A stretch of DNA of 51,688 nucleotides, from positions 1-51,688 of the forward strand of contig NZ_JAMFTQ010000014.1 in the NCBI RefSeq assembly GCF_024160105.1, read 5' to 3'. The notes below the pieces were generated by a model, which saw only the letters and a program-made list of their open reading frames with translations, made no database searches and had not been told where the DNA came from. How positions within the stretch are numbered: position 1 is the first letter of the stretch; each line of letters opens with the position of its first letter. Positions 37,030 through 46,163 of the stretch are shown here, piece by piece. The position numbers and the translations under genes were made by a program. Source of the stretch: Corynebacterium stercoris (GTDB lineage: Bacteria; Actinomycetota; Actinomycetes; Mycobacteriales; Mycobacteriaceae).

Positions 37030-38493
37030 CTAGCTCAGGGCGGCGAGGAGCGGGCCCTGCACGAAGTAGACGACGAACAGGGCGGAGATGAGCCACATGA
37101 TCCAGTGGATCTCCTTCGCCTTGCCCGCGAACAGCGCCATGACGGTGAAGGCGATGAAGCCGACGCCGATGCCGTTGGCGATGGAGTAGGTGAACGGCAT
37201 GACCACGATGGTGAGGAACGCCGGCAGGGCGATGTGGAATTGGGTCCACTCGATGGAGCCGACCTGCATCATCATCAGCGCGCCGACGACGACGAGGACG
37301 GGTGCGGCGGCCTCGATCGGGACGATCTCGTACAGCGGGGTGAAGAACATCGCCGCGAGGAAGAGCACGCCGGTGACCACGTTGGCGAGGCCCGTGCGGG
37401 CGCCGTCGGCGATGCCGGCGGAGGAGTCGACGTAGACGGTGTTCGAGGAGGAGGACGCAAAACCGCCGGCGACGGCGCCGAAGCCCTCCACGATCAGGGC
37501 GCGCTTCATGTCGGGCAGGTTGCCGTTTTCGTCGGCAAGCCCGGCTTGGCGGCCGAGGGCGGTCATGGTGCCCATGGCGTCGAAGAAGTTAGCCAGCACG
37601 AGGGTGAACACCATGAGGGAGGCGGCAATGGCGCCGACGTTGATGAAAGCGCCGATGAGATCCACCTTGCCCACCAGGGACAGATCCGGCACGCCGCCGA
37701 GGGACTCCGGTAGGCGCGGGACCGCCAGGGACCAGCCGTGCGGGTCGTCCGCCGAGGAGCCGGCGCCGGTGAGGGCCTCGACGATCATGGCAATGATGGT
37801 GGTGACCACGATGCCGATGAACAGGCCGCCCGGGATGTTGCGGGTGACCATGAAGCCGCAGATGATCAAGCCGAGCACGAATACCAGGGTGGGCCAGGAG
37901 GCGATGGAGCCTTCGAAGCCGAGCTGCACCGGCACGGTGGTCATCGCGGCGTCGGGCACGCGGCGCACGAAGCCGGCGTCGACGAGGCCGATCATGGCGA
38001 TGAACATGCCGATGCCCACGCTCATGGCCACCTTCATGGAGTTCGGAATGGCGTTGAATACGGCGGTGCGGAAGCCGGTGACGGCGAGGATGCAGATGAT
38101 CACGCCGTCGATCACCACGAGGCCCATCGCCTCCGGCCAGCTCAGCCCCTGCTGCCCCACCAGCGTCACGGCCACGAGCGTGTTCAGGCCCAGGCCGGTG
38201 GCGATGCCGAAGGGGTACTTCGCAATCACACCGAAGAGGATGCACATCACGCCGGCGACGAGCGCGGTGACGGCGGCGACCTGCGGGATGCCCAGCACCA
38301 CGCCGTCGCGGTCCGGGCTGGTGCCGATGATCAGCGGGTTGAGCAGCACAATGTAGGCCATCGCGAAGAACGTGACCACGCCGCCGCGGATCTCGCGGCC
38401 GACGTTCGACCCGCGTTCAGTAATGTGGAAGAAGCGGTCGAGCGCTCCGGTGGGTTCCGCGGCCGAGGATGTGGGCGCGTGTCGGGTTGTCAC
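37030..38493 (-). CDS. NCS2-family purine (guanine/hypoxanthine/adenine) permease
   Basis: The 487-residue protein has about 13 membrane segments and the AzgA/NCS2 pattern: FAMAYIVLLNPLIIG near the N-terminus, GFGAVAGGFASSSSNTVYVD (the central SQG-type loop region) and ANFFDAMGTMTALG. It moves purine bases with protons. GTG 38493 was chosen because AAGGGGA lies seven bases upstream. The TrmH-like gene follows in the same operon. The leader contains two hairpins (38529-38564). Confidence 0.88.
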   Translation of the reverse strand: MTTRHAPTSSAAEPTGALDRFFHITERGSNVGREIRGGVVTFFAMAYIVLLNPLIIGTSPDRDGVVLGIPQVAAVTALVAGVMCILFGVIAKYPFGIATGLGLNTLVAVTLVGQQGLSWPEAMGLVVIDGVIICILAVTGFRTAVFNAIPNSMKVAMSVGIGMFIAMIGLVDAGFVRRVPDAAMTTVPVQLGFEGSIASWPTLVFVLGLIICGFMVTRNIPGGLFIGIVVTTIIAMIVEALTGAGSSADDPHGWSLAVPRLPESLGGVPDLSLVGKVDLIGAFINVGAIAASLMVFTLVLANFFDAMGTMTALGRQAGLADENGNLPDMKRALIVEGFGAVAGGFASSSSNTVYVDSSAGIADGARTGLANVVTGVLFLAAMFFTPLYEIVPIEAAAPVLVVVGALMMMQVGSIEWTQFHIALPAFLTIVVMPFTYSIANGIGVGFIAFTVMALFAGKAKEIHWIMWLISALFVVYFVQGPLLAALS

Positions 38494-38528
38494 GGTATGG
38501 TCCCCTTGGAAGGTCATAGAATTTGGCT

Positions 38529-38564
38529 GGCTTTTGCCTGACATAGACTCCCACTTCGGAGAGT
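38529..38564 (-). promoter_or_regulatory. Two small hairpins in the leader of the purine permease gene
   Basis: GGC-TTTT-GCC (38529-38538) and ACTCCC with GGAGAGT (38547-38564, one bulge) lie 36-71 bases before the permease start. They would be in the transcript. They do not match the purine riboswitch consensus, so no class is assigned. Confidence 0.3.
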
Positions 38565-38600
38565 AATTAGCCAAACGTCGGCCAGCGTGATTGGGGTTTC

Positions 38601-39287
38601 GTGGACGTTTTCAACTTCGTCGTCGCCGAGGGTGCGGTGATTGACGCGGACCGGTACGCGGCGCGGCTGCGCGAGATGGGGGTTCAGCCCTCAGCGCTGC
38701 AGCAGCTGCGCATCCAGCTTTCCCGCGTCCACGGCACTCGCCGGGGCGTACTCGAGGTCCGCGGCGGCGATGTTGCGCTCGCGCTGCGTCCCCTCGCGCC
38801 CGCCCCGAGCGAGATCACGATGCTGGCCGACGCCATCCGCGACGAGCGCACCGACCCGGGCCATCTGGGGCCCGACTTGGGCTGGCAGCAGTCCGTCCTT
38901 GCGCGCATCCCGGCGCACGAGGCACTGCTTGTCGACGATCATTTTCGCACCGTCTCCGCCGTCATGTACCCGCTCATCGAGGTACTGCCCGGTCGGGTGC
39001 GGGTGTCGACGCACCCGGACACCACGCCGTCGATCGCCCTGGAAAGCGTGCTGCAGATCCTCGCCGGCTACGGCATCGACGTCGAGGAGGCGCCGGACGG
39101 TTTCGACACCCACGCGCTGCCGTCGAGCGAGGTGTGGGTGCTTGACCCGGTGTACGGCGCACGGCTGGTGGATACGTGGCTGGAGTACGGCACGAAGCGC
39201 CCGGCGCGCTCGCTCTTCGACCGGGGCGGGGTGCCGTCGCACCGCGAGGTCAACGAGGTGCGCAAGCAGCTCGCCGCCCTGGTGTAG
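38601..39287 (+). CDS. Class IV aminotransferase-like protein (PabC-like fold), catalytic Lys not seen
   Basis: The 228-residue protein begins at a GTG. The C-terminal half resembles 4-amino-4-deoxychorismate lyase or branched-chain aminotransferases in two places: LLVDDHFRTVSAVMYPLIEV and LPSSEVWVLDPVYGARLVDTW. The PLP-binding Lys expected in the middle of such enzymes is missing; the only lysines are near the C-terminus. It may be a pseudoenzyme or use another chemistry. It is divergent from the purine permease (107 bases) and four bases from the end of the convergent DUF3027 gene. Identity is moderate to low. Confidence 0.45.
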   Translation: MDVFNFVVAEGAVIDADRYAARLREMGVQPSALQQLRIQLSRVHGTRRGVLEVRGGDVALALRPLAPAPSEITMLADAIRDERTDPGHLGPDLGWQQSVLARIPAHEALLVDDHFRTVSAVMYPLIEVLPGRVRVSTHPDTTPSIALESVLQILAGYGIDVEEAPDGFDTHALPSSEVWVLDPVYGARLVDTWLEYGTKRPARSLFDRGGVPSHREVNEVRKQLAALV

Positions 39288-39290
39288 CGG

Positions 39291-39989
39291 TTAGTCCGCG
39301 ACGGTGGTGTCGGAGTGCGCGCCGCAACCGTAGGATGCGGCCACCACGTGCCCGTCGGCGGAGTACTCGTTGGTGCACACGCCGAAGTTGTCGCCCACCG
39401 GCTCCCCCATCGGCAGGTAGAACGCGCAGCTGCGGCAGTACAGGGTGGCTTTCTCGGCGAACTCGCTGTTCGGGCCGAAGTCGCCGGTGCGCCAGCGGCG
39501 CTCCGCCTCGCTGAGGCCCTTCTCCGTGAGGTAGCGCTTGGTCTCGCGGCCGGGGAACGTGATGGCGTGGCGCGACATGGAGTCTTCGGTAACCCGATCG
39601 TCGTGAGGCGAAAGTTCCATGATGTCGCCCGGGCCGAGGTCGCCGGGGCGCAGGCGCTCGGAGTAGGGCACCCAGTCCGGTGCTTCGAGCGCTCCGGTGG
39701 CGGGCACGAGCGCGACCTCGTTGATGGTCACCCAGTCCGAGCCGGTGGCGCAGGCGACAACCGCGTTCCACTCCCAGCCGGAGTAGCCCGGAACGTCGGC
39801 GGCGAAGCGGTGCGTGGCCACGTTCTCGCCGAGGCCGGTGACGCCGATGTGCTCGCCGATTTCCTCCCCGTCCGCGACTTCCTCGAGCGCGCGGCGCGCG
39901 GCCTGCACAGCCGCGGGGGCGAGCAACGGGGATTGCGCGGCCTTCCGGCGCCGCGACCGGGAACGGGAGCGGTGGGTGGAATCAGTCAC
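39291..39989 (-). CDS. DUF3027 family protein
   Basis: The 232-residue protein has a basic N-terminus, a middle region with DWVTINEVALVPATGALEAP and LRPGDLGPGDIMELSPHD, and a cysteine-rich C-terminus (CRSCAFYLPMGEPVGDNFGVC, then a final YGCGAHSDT) that could bind zinc. This is the DUF3027 family of Corynebacteriales; its role is unknown. GTG is the start, with CATAAT on the minus strand (39996-40001) six bases upstream, so it is likely leaderless. Confidence 0.8.
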   Translation of the reverse strand: MTDSTHRSRSRSRRRKAAQSPLLAPAAVQAARRALEEVADGEEIGEHIGVTGLGENVATHRFAADVPGYSGWEWNAVVACATGSDWVTINEVALVPATGALEAPDWVPYSERLRPGDLGPGDIMELSPHDDRVTEDSMSRHAITFPGRETKRYLTEKGLSEAERRWRTGDFGPNSEFAEKATLYCRSCAFYLPMGEPVGDNFGVCTNEYSADGHVVAASYGCGAHSDTTVAD

Positions 39990-40060
39990 GCCTTTATTAT
40001 GCGCATCCTCAAACGCGCGGCTGCACAGTGGTCGCCGTGTTGTGGGGCAAGATGGTGCGC

Positions 40061-40864
40061 ATGACGCTGCCCCGCCTGCCCCACGCCGTGCCCGCGCTCG
40101 CCGCCGCCCTCCCGCTGACGCTGCTGCCCGCCGCGTGCACGCAACCGGCCGAGCAGGCCGCGCCCGAGCAGCTGGTGGCGGTGGTTAAGGAACGCTACGA
40201 TTTCGACCCGACCAGCTTCACCCAGGGGCTCGAAGTCGCGCCCGACGGCACGCTCTACGTCGGCACCGGCATGGAGGGCGAGTCCCGCATCTACCGCCGC
40301 AGCCTCGACGGCGCGGTGCTCGCGGCGCAGGACATCGATCCGGCGTACTTCGGCGAGGGCATCACGCGTATCGACGATTACGTGTGGCAACTCACCTGGC
40401 AGGACAACGTCGCCATGAAGCGCGACGCCGAGACGCTCGCGGAGACCGGCCGCGCCACGTACACCGGCGAGGGCTGGGGCATCTGCGCCCGCCCCGAGGC
40501 CGGTGAGGTGATCTTCTCCGACGGCACTGCGGAGCTGCGCCGCATGGACCCGGCCACGCTCGAGGAGCGGGAGCGCTTCACGGTCACGCTCGGCGGCGAG
40601 CCGGTTGCGGGGCTGAACGAGCTGGAGTGCGTGGGCGATGCGGTGTACGCCAACATCTTCACCACCACCGACATCGTGCGCATCGACGCTTCGACCGGCG
40701 CCGTCACCGCTGTCATCGACGCCTCCGACGTGCCGAACAACGCCACCGCTGACCCGAACCACGTGCTCAACGGCATCGCCCACATCCCGGGCACCGACGA
40801 GTTCTACCTCGCCGGCAAGCGCTGGCCGGATCTGTACCGCGTCACCTTCGAGCCGGCCGGCTAG
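40061..40864 (+). CDS. Secreted glutaminyl-peptide cyclotransferase-like protein
   Basis: From ATG 40061 the protein is 267 residues. It has a signal peptide with a lipobox-like LLPAAC at about residues 20-25, and a beta-propeller domain of the plant-type glutamine cyclotransferase family. Motifs are FTQGLEVAPDGTLYVGTGMEG, GLNELECVGDAVYANIF and NHVLNGIAHIPGT. It would make N-terminal pyroglutamate on exported peptides. The start is preceded by CAAGAT seven bases upstream, so it is leaderless; an upstream GTG at 40028 adds eleven residues before the signal peptide. Confidence 0.82.
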   Translation: MTLPRLPHAVPALAAALPLTLLPAACTQPAEQAAPEQLVAVVKERYDFDPTSFTQGLEVAPDGTLYVGTGMEGESRIYRRSLDGAVLAAQDIDPAYFGEGITRIDDYVWQLTWQDNVAMKRDAETLAETGRATYTGEGWGICARPEAGEVIFSDGTAELRRMDPATLEERERFTVTLGGEPVAGLNELECVGDAVYANIFTTTDIVRIDASTGAVTAVIDASDVPNNATADPNHVLNGIAHIPGTDEFYLAGKRWPDLYRVTFEPAG

Positions 40865-40888
40865 GGGCGGGGGTTAGACTTTCTGGCT

Positions 40889-41386
40889 ATGGCGAAACGT
40901 CGGCAAGCACAGGGTTGGGTGCAGGTAGCAGCGATCATTCTCGCGGCGCTTCTGTTGGTCGCGGCGGTGTACGGCGTGATGGAGTGGCAGAAGAACCGCC
41001 CCTCAACCCCGGTGCGCGACGTGCAGATCGAGGTCGCCTCCGCGGGCGTGACGCTTGACGTTGAGCCGTATACCGTCTGCGAGCTGGACGAGGAATGCGC
41101 CGGCGGGCAGCCGCCTACGATGACGCTGGACCCCGCTACTGTCACCGTCACCGTGCCGCGCGAGATTGCCGACGGCAGCTGGCGCCTCCTCACCATTTAC
41201 GACGACCCGGCCGCGAACAACGAGATCGTCTTCACCTCCGGCGAGGCGGCAACCCAGGACGTTGAGGCGGTCACCGACAGCGGCGCGAAGCTCGTCGTCG
41301 CCGAGGTCTCTGCCCTGGCAATTGATAAAGGCGATGACGGAGAGGAAATCCCCGTCATCGCCACATGGTCGATCGGCTTTGAATAA
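40889..41386 (+). CDS. DUF2771 membrane-anchored protein
   Basis: The 165-residue protein has a basic start, one transmembrane helix (about 12-32) and an extracellular domain with DVQIEVASAGVTLDVEPYTVC and CELDEECAGG, fitting the DUF2771 family of Corynebacteriales. The domain has two cysteines (CELDEEC) that may form a disulfide. TAGACT at 40875-40880 lies eight bases before the ATG, fitting a leaderless start. Function unknown. The stop is nine bases from the end of the convergent cold-shock gene. Confidence 0.8.
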   Translation: MAKRRQAQGWVQVAAIILAALLLVAAVYGVMEWQKNRPSTPVRDVQIEVASAGVTLDVEPYTVCELDEECAGGQPPTMTLDPATVTVTVPREIADGSWRLLTIYDDPAANNEIVFTSGEAATQDVEAVTDSGAKLVVAEVSALAIDKGDDGEEIPVIATWSIGFE

Positions 41387-41395
41387 GAGCCGTCG

Positions 41396-41779
41396 TTACG
41401 CATCAAGCTCCTTCGCCACGGCGCGCAGGATTTCTGCGACCTGGCGGCTCTCCTTGCGGTCCGGGTAGCGGCCGCCGGTGAGCGCGGGCTGGATCTGCGT
41501 CTCAATCATCGTCATCACATCGGCGAGCATGCTGCCCAGCTCCTCCGGCTTGCGGCGGTGCACCGGGCGACGCTTCGGCGTCTCCAGCACCTTCACGCGC
41601 AGCGCCTGCGGGCCGCGGCGGCCGGCGGCGAAATCGAACTCGATGCGCTGCCCGGGGACCAGCTCATCCACGCCCTCCGGGAGCACGTTCTTGCCGATGA
41701 ACACGTCATCCTCGCCCGGGTTCGAGGCGAAACCGAAACCCTTGTCCGCGTCGTACCACTTCACTTTTCCAACTGGCAT
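41396..41779 (-). CDS. cspB: Cold-shock domain protein with C-terminal extension
   Basis: The 127-residue protein begins with a cold-shock domain (VGKVKWYDADKGFGFASNPG, then DDVFIGKNVLPEGVDELVPGQ) carrying RNP1 (KGFGF) and RNP2 (VFIG). A helical extension (about residues 68-127) follows that is absent from the short 67-residue CspA type. It binds single-stranded nucleic acid as an RNA chaperone. Before the ATG at 41779, AGGAGGTC forms a good Shine-Dalgarno on the minus strand. Confidence 0.9.
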   Translation of the reverse strand: MPVGKVKWYDADKGFGFASNPGEDDVFIGKNVLPEGVDELVPGQRIEFDFAAGRRGPQALRVKVLETPKRRPVHRRKPEELGSMLADVMTMIETQIQPALTGGRYPDRKESRQVAEILRAVAKELDA

Positions 41780-41870
41780 GACTAGACCTCCTTTTCTCCC
41801 CTATAACGAAAGCTCCGAGCTTACTATTTCCTCCCTGCCCGAAGGCTTACGGGTCTGTTGCCAAACATTT

Positions 41871-41886
41871 TGTGACATAGACCACT
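41871..41886 (+). promoter_or_regulatory. Candidate GlxR (cAMP receptor) site upstream of rpf1
   Basis: TGTGACATAGACCACT matches the corynebacterial GlxR consensus TGTGANNTANNTCACA at all but two of the defined positions, including the central TA. GlxR, with RamA and RamB, is reported to control rpf2 in C. glutamicum. A GTAAC, the MtrA core, lies at 41896-41900. The site is 181 bases before rpf1. The rest of the 287-base gap shows a possible -10 near 41985-41995. Confidence 0.5.
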
Positions 41887-42039
41887 AAAATTTTTGTAAC
41901 GCGCGTGAGCTGCACAAACGCCATGTTGTTGCCTTGTCCAGCATGCGAATCGACGCAACTTCGTGCCGAGGGCGTGACTGAATCGTTATAAACCGTTAGG
42001 CTCGCCCGCATCACGCTGACTACGAACGGCTGACACTGA

Positions 42040-42738
<699 letters not shown>

Positions 42739-42752
42739 GCCTGAAGCAGCAC

Positions 42753-42791
42753 AAAGCACCGGCTCCCCACCAACGGGGTAGCCGGTGCTTT
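42753..42791. terminator. Bidirectional rho-independent terminator
   Basis: The 12-base arms AAAGCACCGGCT and AGCCGGTGCTTT pair perfectly around an inner CCCC/GGGG. Runs of T follow on both strands. It lies between rpf1 and the small convergent gene and can end transcripts from both. Confidence 0.9.
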
Positions 42792-42823
42792 CGTATCCGC
42801 GCCCTATGACAGGGCGGAAGGCC

Positions 42824-43018
42824 CTACTTGTTCAGACGGGTGGTGGTGTGCACGTAGCCGGTCTGCTCTGCCGGAAGCGGCAGAACAAGCTCGTTGCCGA
42901 ACGGGCTGTTCGCACCGGTGAGCTTGGAGGAGATCTCAGTCACCGGGTGACCGTTACCAGGAACATGAGTGGGCCACGCCGGGTTCGCGCGACCGATCTT
43001 CGCTGCATCTTTAGCCAT
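42824..43018 (-). CDS. Conserved 64-residue corynebacterial protein
   Basis: The 64-residue soluble protein starts MAKDAAKIGRANPAWP and ends TGYVHTTTRLNK. It lacks signal and membrane segments and has no known motif. A protein of this type lies at the same place beside rpf1 in other corynebacteria, as I recall, so it is likely real. ATG 43018 has AACAAT seven bases upstream and no Shine-Dalgarno; an ATG nine bases earlier is possible. It diverges from the helicase-associated gene across 51 bases. The function is unknown. Confidence 0.7.
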   Translation of the reverse strand: MAKDAAKIGRANPAWPTHVPGNGHPVTEISSKLTGANSPFGNELVLPLPAEQTGYVHTTTRLNK

Positions 43019-43069
43019 GCCCCTCATTGTTTCACGTCCGCGCGGGAAACGCACGTAACATTGGACGAA

Positions 43070-45148
43070 ATGTCTACGTTCCAGGACGCGCTCGCACAGA
43101 GCAGCGACGCGCAGCTCCGCGCGCTGATCGCCACCCGCCCGGATGCTTTCTTCCCCACCCCGCCCTCCACTGCGTCGCTGGCCACCCGGCTCTCGCTGCC
43201 CGGTTCCGCCGCGCTCGCGCTGCGCAGCCTCAACGCCGCTGATCTCCGGGCGCTCGAATTGCTTGCCGACGCCGGCGCCGAGCTCGAGGCCGTCAACAGA
43301 GCGTCGGCAAGCATTGGTTCGGCGGAACTGACCCACCTGCGCGAACGCGCGCTGGTGTACGGCCCGGATGAGGCGCTGCGCATCGCGCCCGGCGCACTCT
43401 CCGGCCTGCCGCCGGGCTGGCGGGTGAGCGACCCGCACCCTGAGGACATCGCCCCGCGCGTGGACGCGCTGCCGGCGCGGGAGCGGCGGGTGCTGGAAAC
43501 ACTGGCCAGCTCCGGCGGGATCGGCACCACGCGCGCCGCCGCCCCGGACGCGGACCCGACGACGCCGGTTGCGCGCCTTATCGCCGCCGAGCTGCTCGTG
43601 CGCGTCGACGCGTCCACCGTGCGCCTCCCCCGCCCCGTGCGCGAGGTGCTCGCCGGCGGCACCCCGCGGGTGTTCCCCGTAGAGGAGCCGGCGCTTGCCG
43701 ACGCCAACCAACCCGCCGTCGACGAAGCCGCCGCCGGCCAGGGCCTTGAGACGGTGCGGCAGATGCGTCAACTGCTCACCCGCTTGCTCGCGCAACCGGT
43801 GGCGCTGAACAAGGACGGCACCGTGGGCGTGCGCGCCCTTTCCGCCCTGCAGAAGGAGCTCGCCTTCGACCCGGCACTCTTGATCACTATCGGCGAGGCC
43901 GGCGGGCTGATCGGCCGCGGCGTTGCGGAGATCGACGGCACCGAAACCGACGCCCTCGCCGCCACCCGCGATGCGCTGACCTGGATCGACGCGCCGCTCG
44001 CCGAGCAGTGGGCGACCGTGCTCGCCGCCTGGGCCGCCTCACCGTGGCGGGTGGACACCGGCCACAAGCTTTTGAGCGCGGAGATGCACGCCCCGGACAT
44101 CCGCCACGCGCGCCAAGTCATCCTCGCCCACGGCGGCGACATGCGGCGCCTGCTGTTTCACGCCCCCATCGCGGCGTCGGGGATGCGCGACGCGCTGATC
44201 GGCGCCGTCGTCAGTGAGGCGCACACCGTCGGCGCGCTCGCGTCGCCCGGCGGCTCCCCCGCAGCATCGAGCCCGCTGCTGGCACTTCTCGACGGCACCG
44301 ACATCACCGCCGCAACGAAAGCCCTCGTTCCTGCCGAGGTGGACTACCTCATCGCGCAAGCCGACATGACCATCCTGGCTCCCGGCCCCCTCGCGCCTGA
44401 GGCGGCGCGGTTCCTCGAGCGCATCGCGGAGTTGGAATCGCCGGGGCTGGCGAGCGTGTGGCGGGTGACGGAGGCGTCGTTACGCAAGGCCCTGGAAACA
44501 GGCCTGACCAGTGCCGATATCCACGCGTGGCTGGGGAGGCACGTGCTCGGCGAGGTGCCGCAGGGCCTGAGCTACCTCATCGACGACGTGTCGCGCACCC
44601 ACGGCTCAATCCGCGCGGGCAGCGCGCTGAGCTACATCCGCAGCGACGATCCGGCGCTCATCGCAGCCGCCGCCGAGCGCGTTGCGGTGCGCGTGCTCGC
44701 CCCGACGGTTGCGGTGTCCGCCGAACCGCTGCCGCGGCTGGTGGCGCAGCTTCGTGACGCCGGCTTCCAGCCCACCGCCGAGAACAGCGACGGCGTGGAA
44801 CTCAACATCGCACCCGAGCCGAGCCTCGTGCCGGCCACGCCTTCTCCCCTGCCGCGGCCGCGCAGCATTGAGCCTGAGCAGGCGGAGCGGATCATCGCGG
44901 TGCTGCGGAGCGGTCCGGCTGCAAGTGCGGCCGGCGTTGAGCCAAGCGACACCCTGGAAACGCTGCGTGCCGCCGCCCGTGGCCGCAGGCACGTGACATT
45001 GGGGTACGTAGACAAAAACGGCCGCGGGAAAACCGCGACCGTTCTGCCTCTCTCGGTGAGCGCCGGTCAGGTCGACGCGTTGGACGAGGCCACCGACCGC
45101 GTGGTCCGGATTGCGCTGCCCCGGATCACGCGAGTGGTGTTGAGCTAG
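43070..45148 (+). CDS. Helicase-associated domain protein (Helicase_C_3 type), partner of XPB
   Basis: The 692-residue protein matches the large actinobacterial family that sits beside the XPB helicase (Rv0862c beside Rv0861c in M. tuberculosis). It has a helical N-terminal part, a central winged-helix-like region, and ends with the KNGRGKTATVLPLSVSAGQV and DALDEATDRVVRIALPRITR segments typical of these proteins. It has no Walker A, so it is an accessory protein rather than a motor. TAACAT lies eight bases before ATG 43070. Here the XPB gene is 2.6 kb away, behind an ABC exporter and an orphan antitoxin. Confidence 0.82.
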   Translation: MSTFQDALAQSSDAQLRALIATRPDAFFPTPPSTASLATRLSLPGSAALALRSLNAADLRALELLADAGAELEAVNRASASIGSAELTHLRERALVYGPDEALRIAPGALSGLPPGWRVSDPHPEDIAPRVDALPARERRVLETLASSGGIGTTRAAAPDADPTTPVARLIAAELLVRVDASTVRLPRPVREVLAGGTPRVFPVEEPALADANQPAVDEAAAGQGLETVRQMRQLLTRLLAQPVALNKDGTVGVRALSALQKELAFDPALLITIGEAGGLIGRGVAEIDGTETDALAATRDALTWIDAPLAEQWATVLAAWAASPWRVDTGHKLLSAEMHAPDIRHARQVILAHGGDMRRLLFHAPIAASGMRDALIGAVVSEAHTVGALASPGGSPAASSPLLALLDGTDITAATKALVPAEVDYLIAQADMTILAPGPLAPEAARFLERIAELESPGLASVWRVTEASLRKALETGLTSADIHAWLGRHVLGEVPQGLSYLIDDVSRTHGSIRAGSALSYIRSDDPALIAAAAERVAVRVLAPTVAVSAEPLPRLVAQLRDAGFQPTAENSDGVELNIAPEPSLVPATPSPLPRPRSIEPEQAERIIAVLRSGPAASAAGVEPSDTLETLRAAARGRRHVTLGYVDKNGRGKTATVLPLSVSAGQVDALDEATDRVVRIALPRITRVVLS

Positions 45149-45151
45149 CGC

Positions 45152-45235
45152 TTAGAACTGCGGGAGCAGCTGAGCGATCTGCGCCGGCAGCAGGCCAGCC
45201 TGCGGTGTGACTCCGGCAACAGGAAGAAACTTTCG
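45152..45235 (-). pseudogene. Possible C-terminal gene remnant
   Basis: The minus strand reads GVTPQAGLLPAQIAQLLPQF and stops at 45152-45154. The frame is open for only 28 codons, to a stop at 45236, without a start codon, so at best this is the end of a lost gene. It lies three bases after the helicase-associated gene and just before the ABC exporter, where a rearrangement may have occurred. Evidence is compositional only. Confidence 0.2.
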
Positions 45236-45281
45236 CTACGGTGGGTTGCGGCAATTTCCCCCAGGAAAGAAAGGTGCGGAC

Positions 45282-46163
45282 GTGACCACACTAGAGGTTC
45301 GCAACCTGCAGAAACGCTTCGGCGATCTGCAGGCGCTCGACGGGATGAGCTTCACCGTCGGCCCCGGCGAAATCTATGGGTTTGTCGGCTCGAACGGCGC
45401 AGGCAAGTCCACGACGATGCGCATCGCGCTCGGCGTGCTCGAGGCCGACGCGGGCGAGGTCTTCCTCGACGGCCAGCCCCTGAACGACGACATCCGCCGC
45501 CAGATCGGCTACATGCCGGAGGAGCGCGGCCTGTACGGCAAGGAGAAGATCCTCGACCAGCTGGTCTTTCTGGCGAAGCTGCACGGGGTTGAAGCGGACG
45601 TCGCCAAGCAGCGCGGCACCGAGCTGCTCACCGAGCTCGGCCTCGGCGAGCGCCTGGACGCGAAGCTCGACGACCTCTCGCTAGGCAATCAGCAGCGCGT
45701 GCAGCTCGCGGCGTCGCTGATCCACGACCCGGCGATCCTGATCCTCGACGAGCCGTTCTCCGGCCTCGACCCCGTCGCCGTCGACGTGATGTCGCGCATG
45801 CTCACCGACCGCGCCCGCACCCACGGCGTGCCCGTCGTCTTCTCCTCCCACCAGCTCGACCTGGTGCAGCGCCTGTGCGACCGCGTCGGCATTGTCACCC
45901 GCGGCCGCATGGTCGCCGAAGGCACCGTCGACGAGCTGCGCACCGGCGGCCCCGTCCGCTTCCGGGTGGGCACCCGGGCCCGCGGCTGGTACCCGCAGGG
46001 CACGACGCTTATCGACGACACCGAGACACACGTCATCCTCGAAGCACCCTCCGTCGACGACGACCAGCGGATCCTCCACGCCGCCATGGCCGCAGGCCCA
46101 GTGCACGAATTCACCCGCGTGGTGCCCGATCTCAACGACCTGTTCAAGGAGGTTGTGAAGTAA
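45282..46163 (+). CDS. ABC transporter ATP-binding protein (NatA-like)
   Basis: The 293-residue ATPase shows Walker A GSNGAGKST (36-44), a signature in LSLGNQQRVQLA, Walker B ILILDEPFSGLD and an H-loop (SSHQLDLV). A C-terminal DUF4162-like extension (about 225-293) is typical of exporters of the NatA group. It powers the permease encoded next, whose ATG begins directly after its stop. The GTG start at 45282 follows GAAAGGTG by seven bases. Substrate unknown. Confidence 0.9.
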   Translation: MTTLEVRNLQKRFGDLQALDGMSFTVGPGEIYGFVGSNGAGKSTTMRIALGVLEADAGEVFLDGQPLNDDIRRQIGYMPEERGLYGKEKILDQLVFLAKLHGVEADVAKQRGTELLTELGLGERLDAKLDDLSLGNQQRVQLAASLIHDPAILILDEPFSGLDPVAVDVMSRMLTDRARTHGVPVVFSSHQLDLVQRLCDRVGIVTRGRMVAEGTVDELRTGGPVRFRVGTRARGWYPQGTTLIDDTETHVILEAPSVDDDQRILHAAMAAGPVHEFTRVVPDLNDLFKEVVK

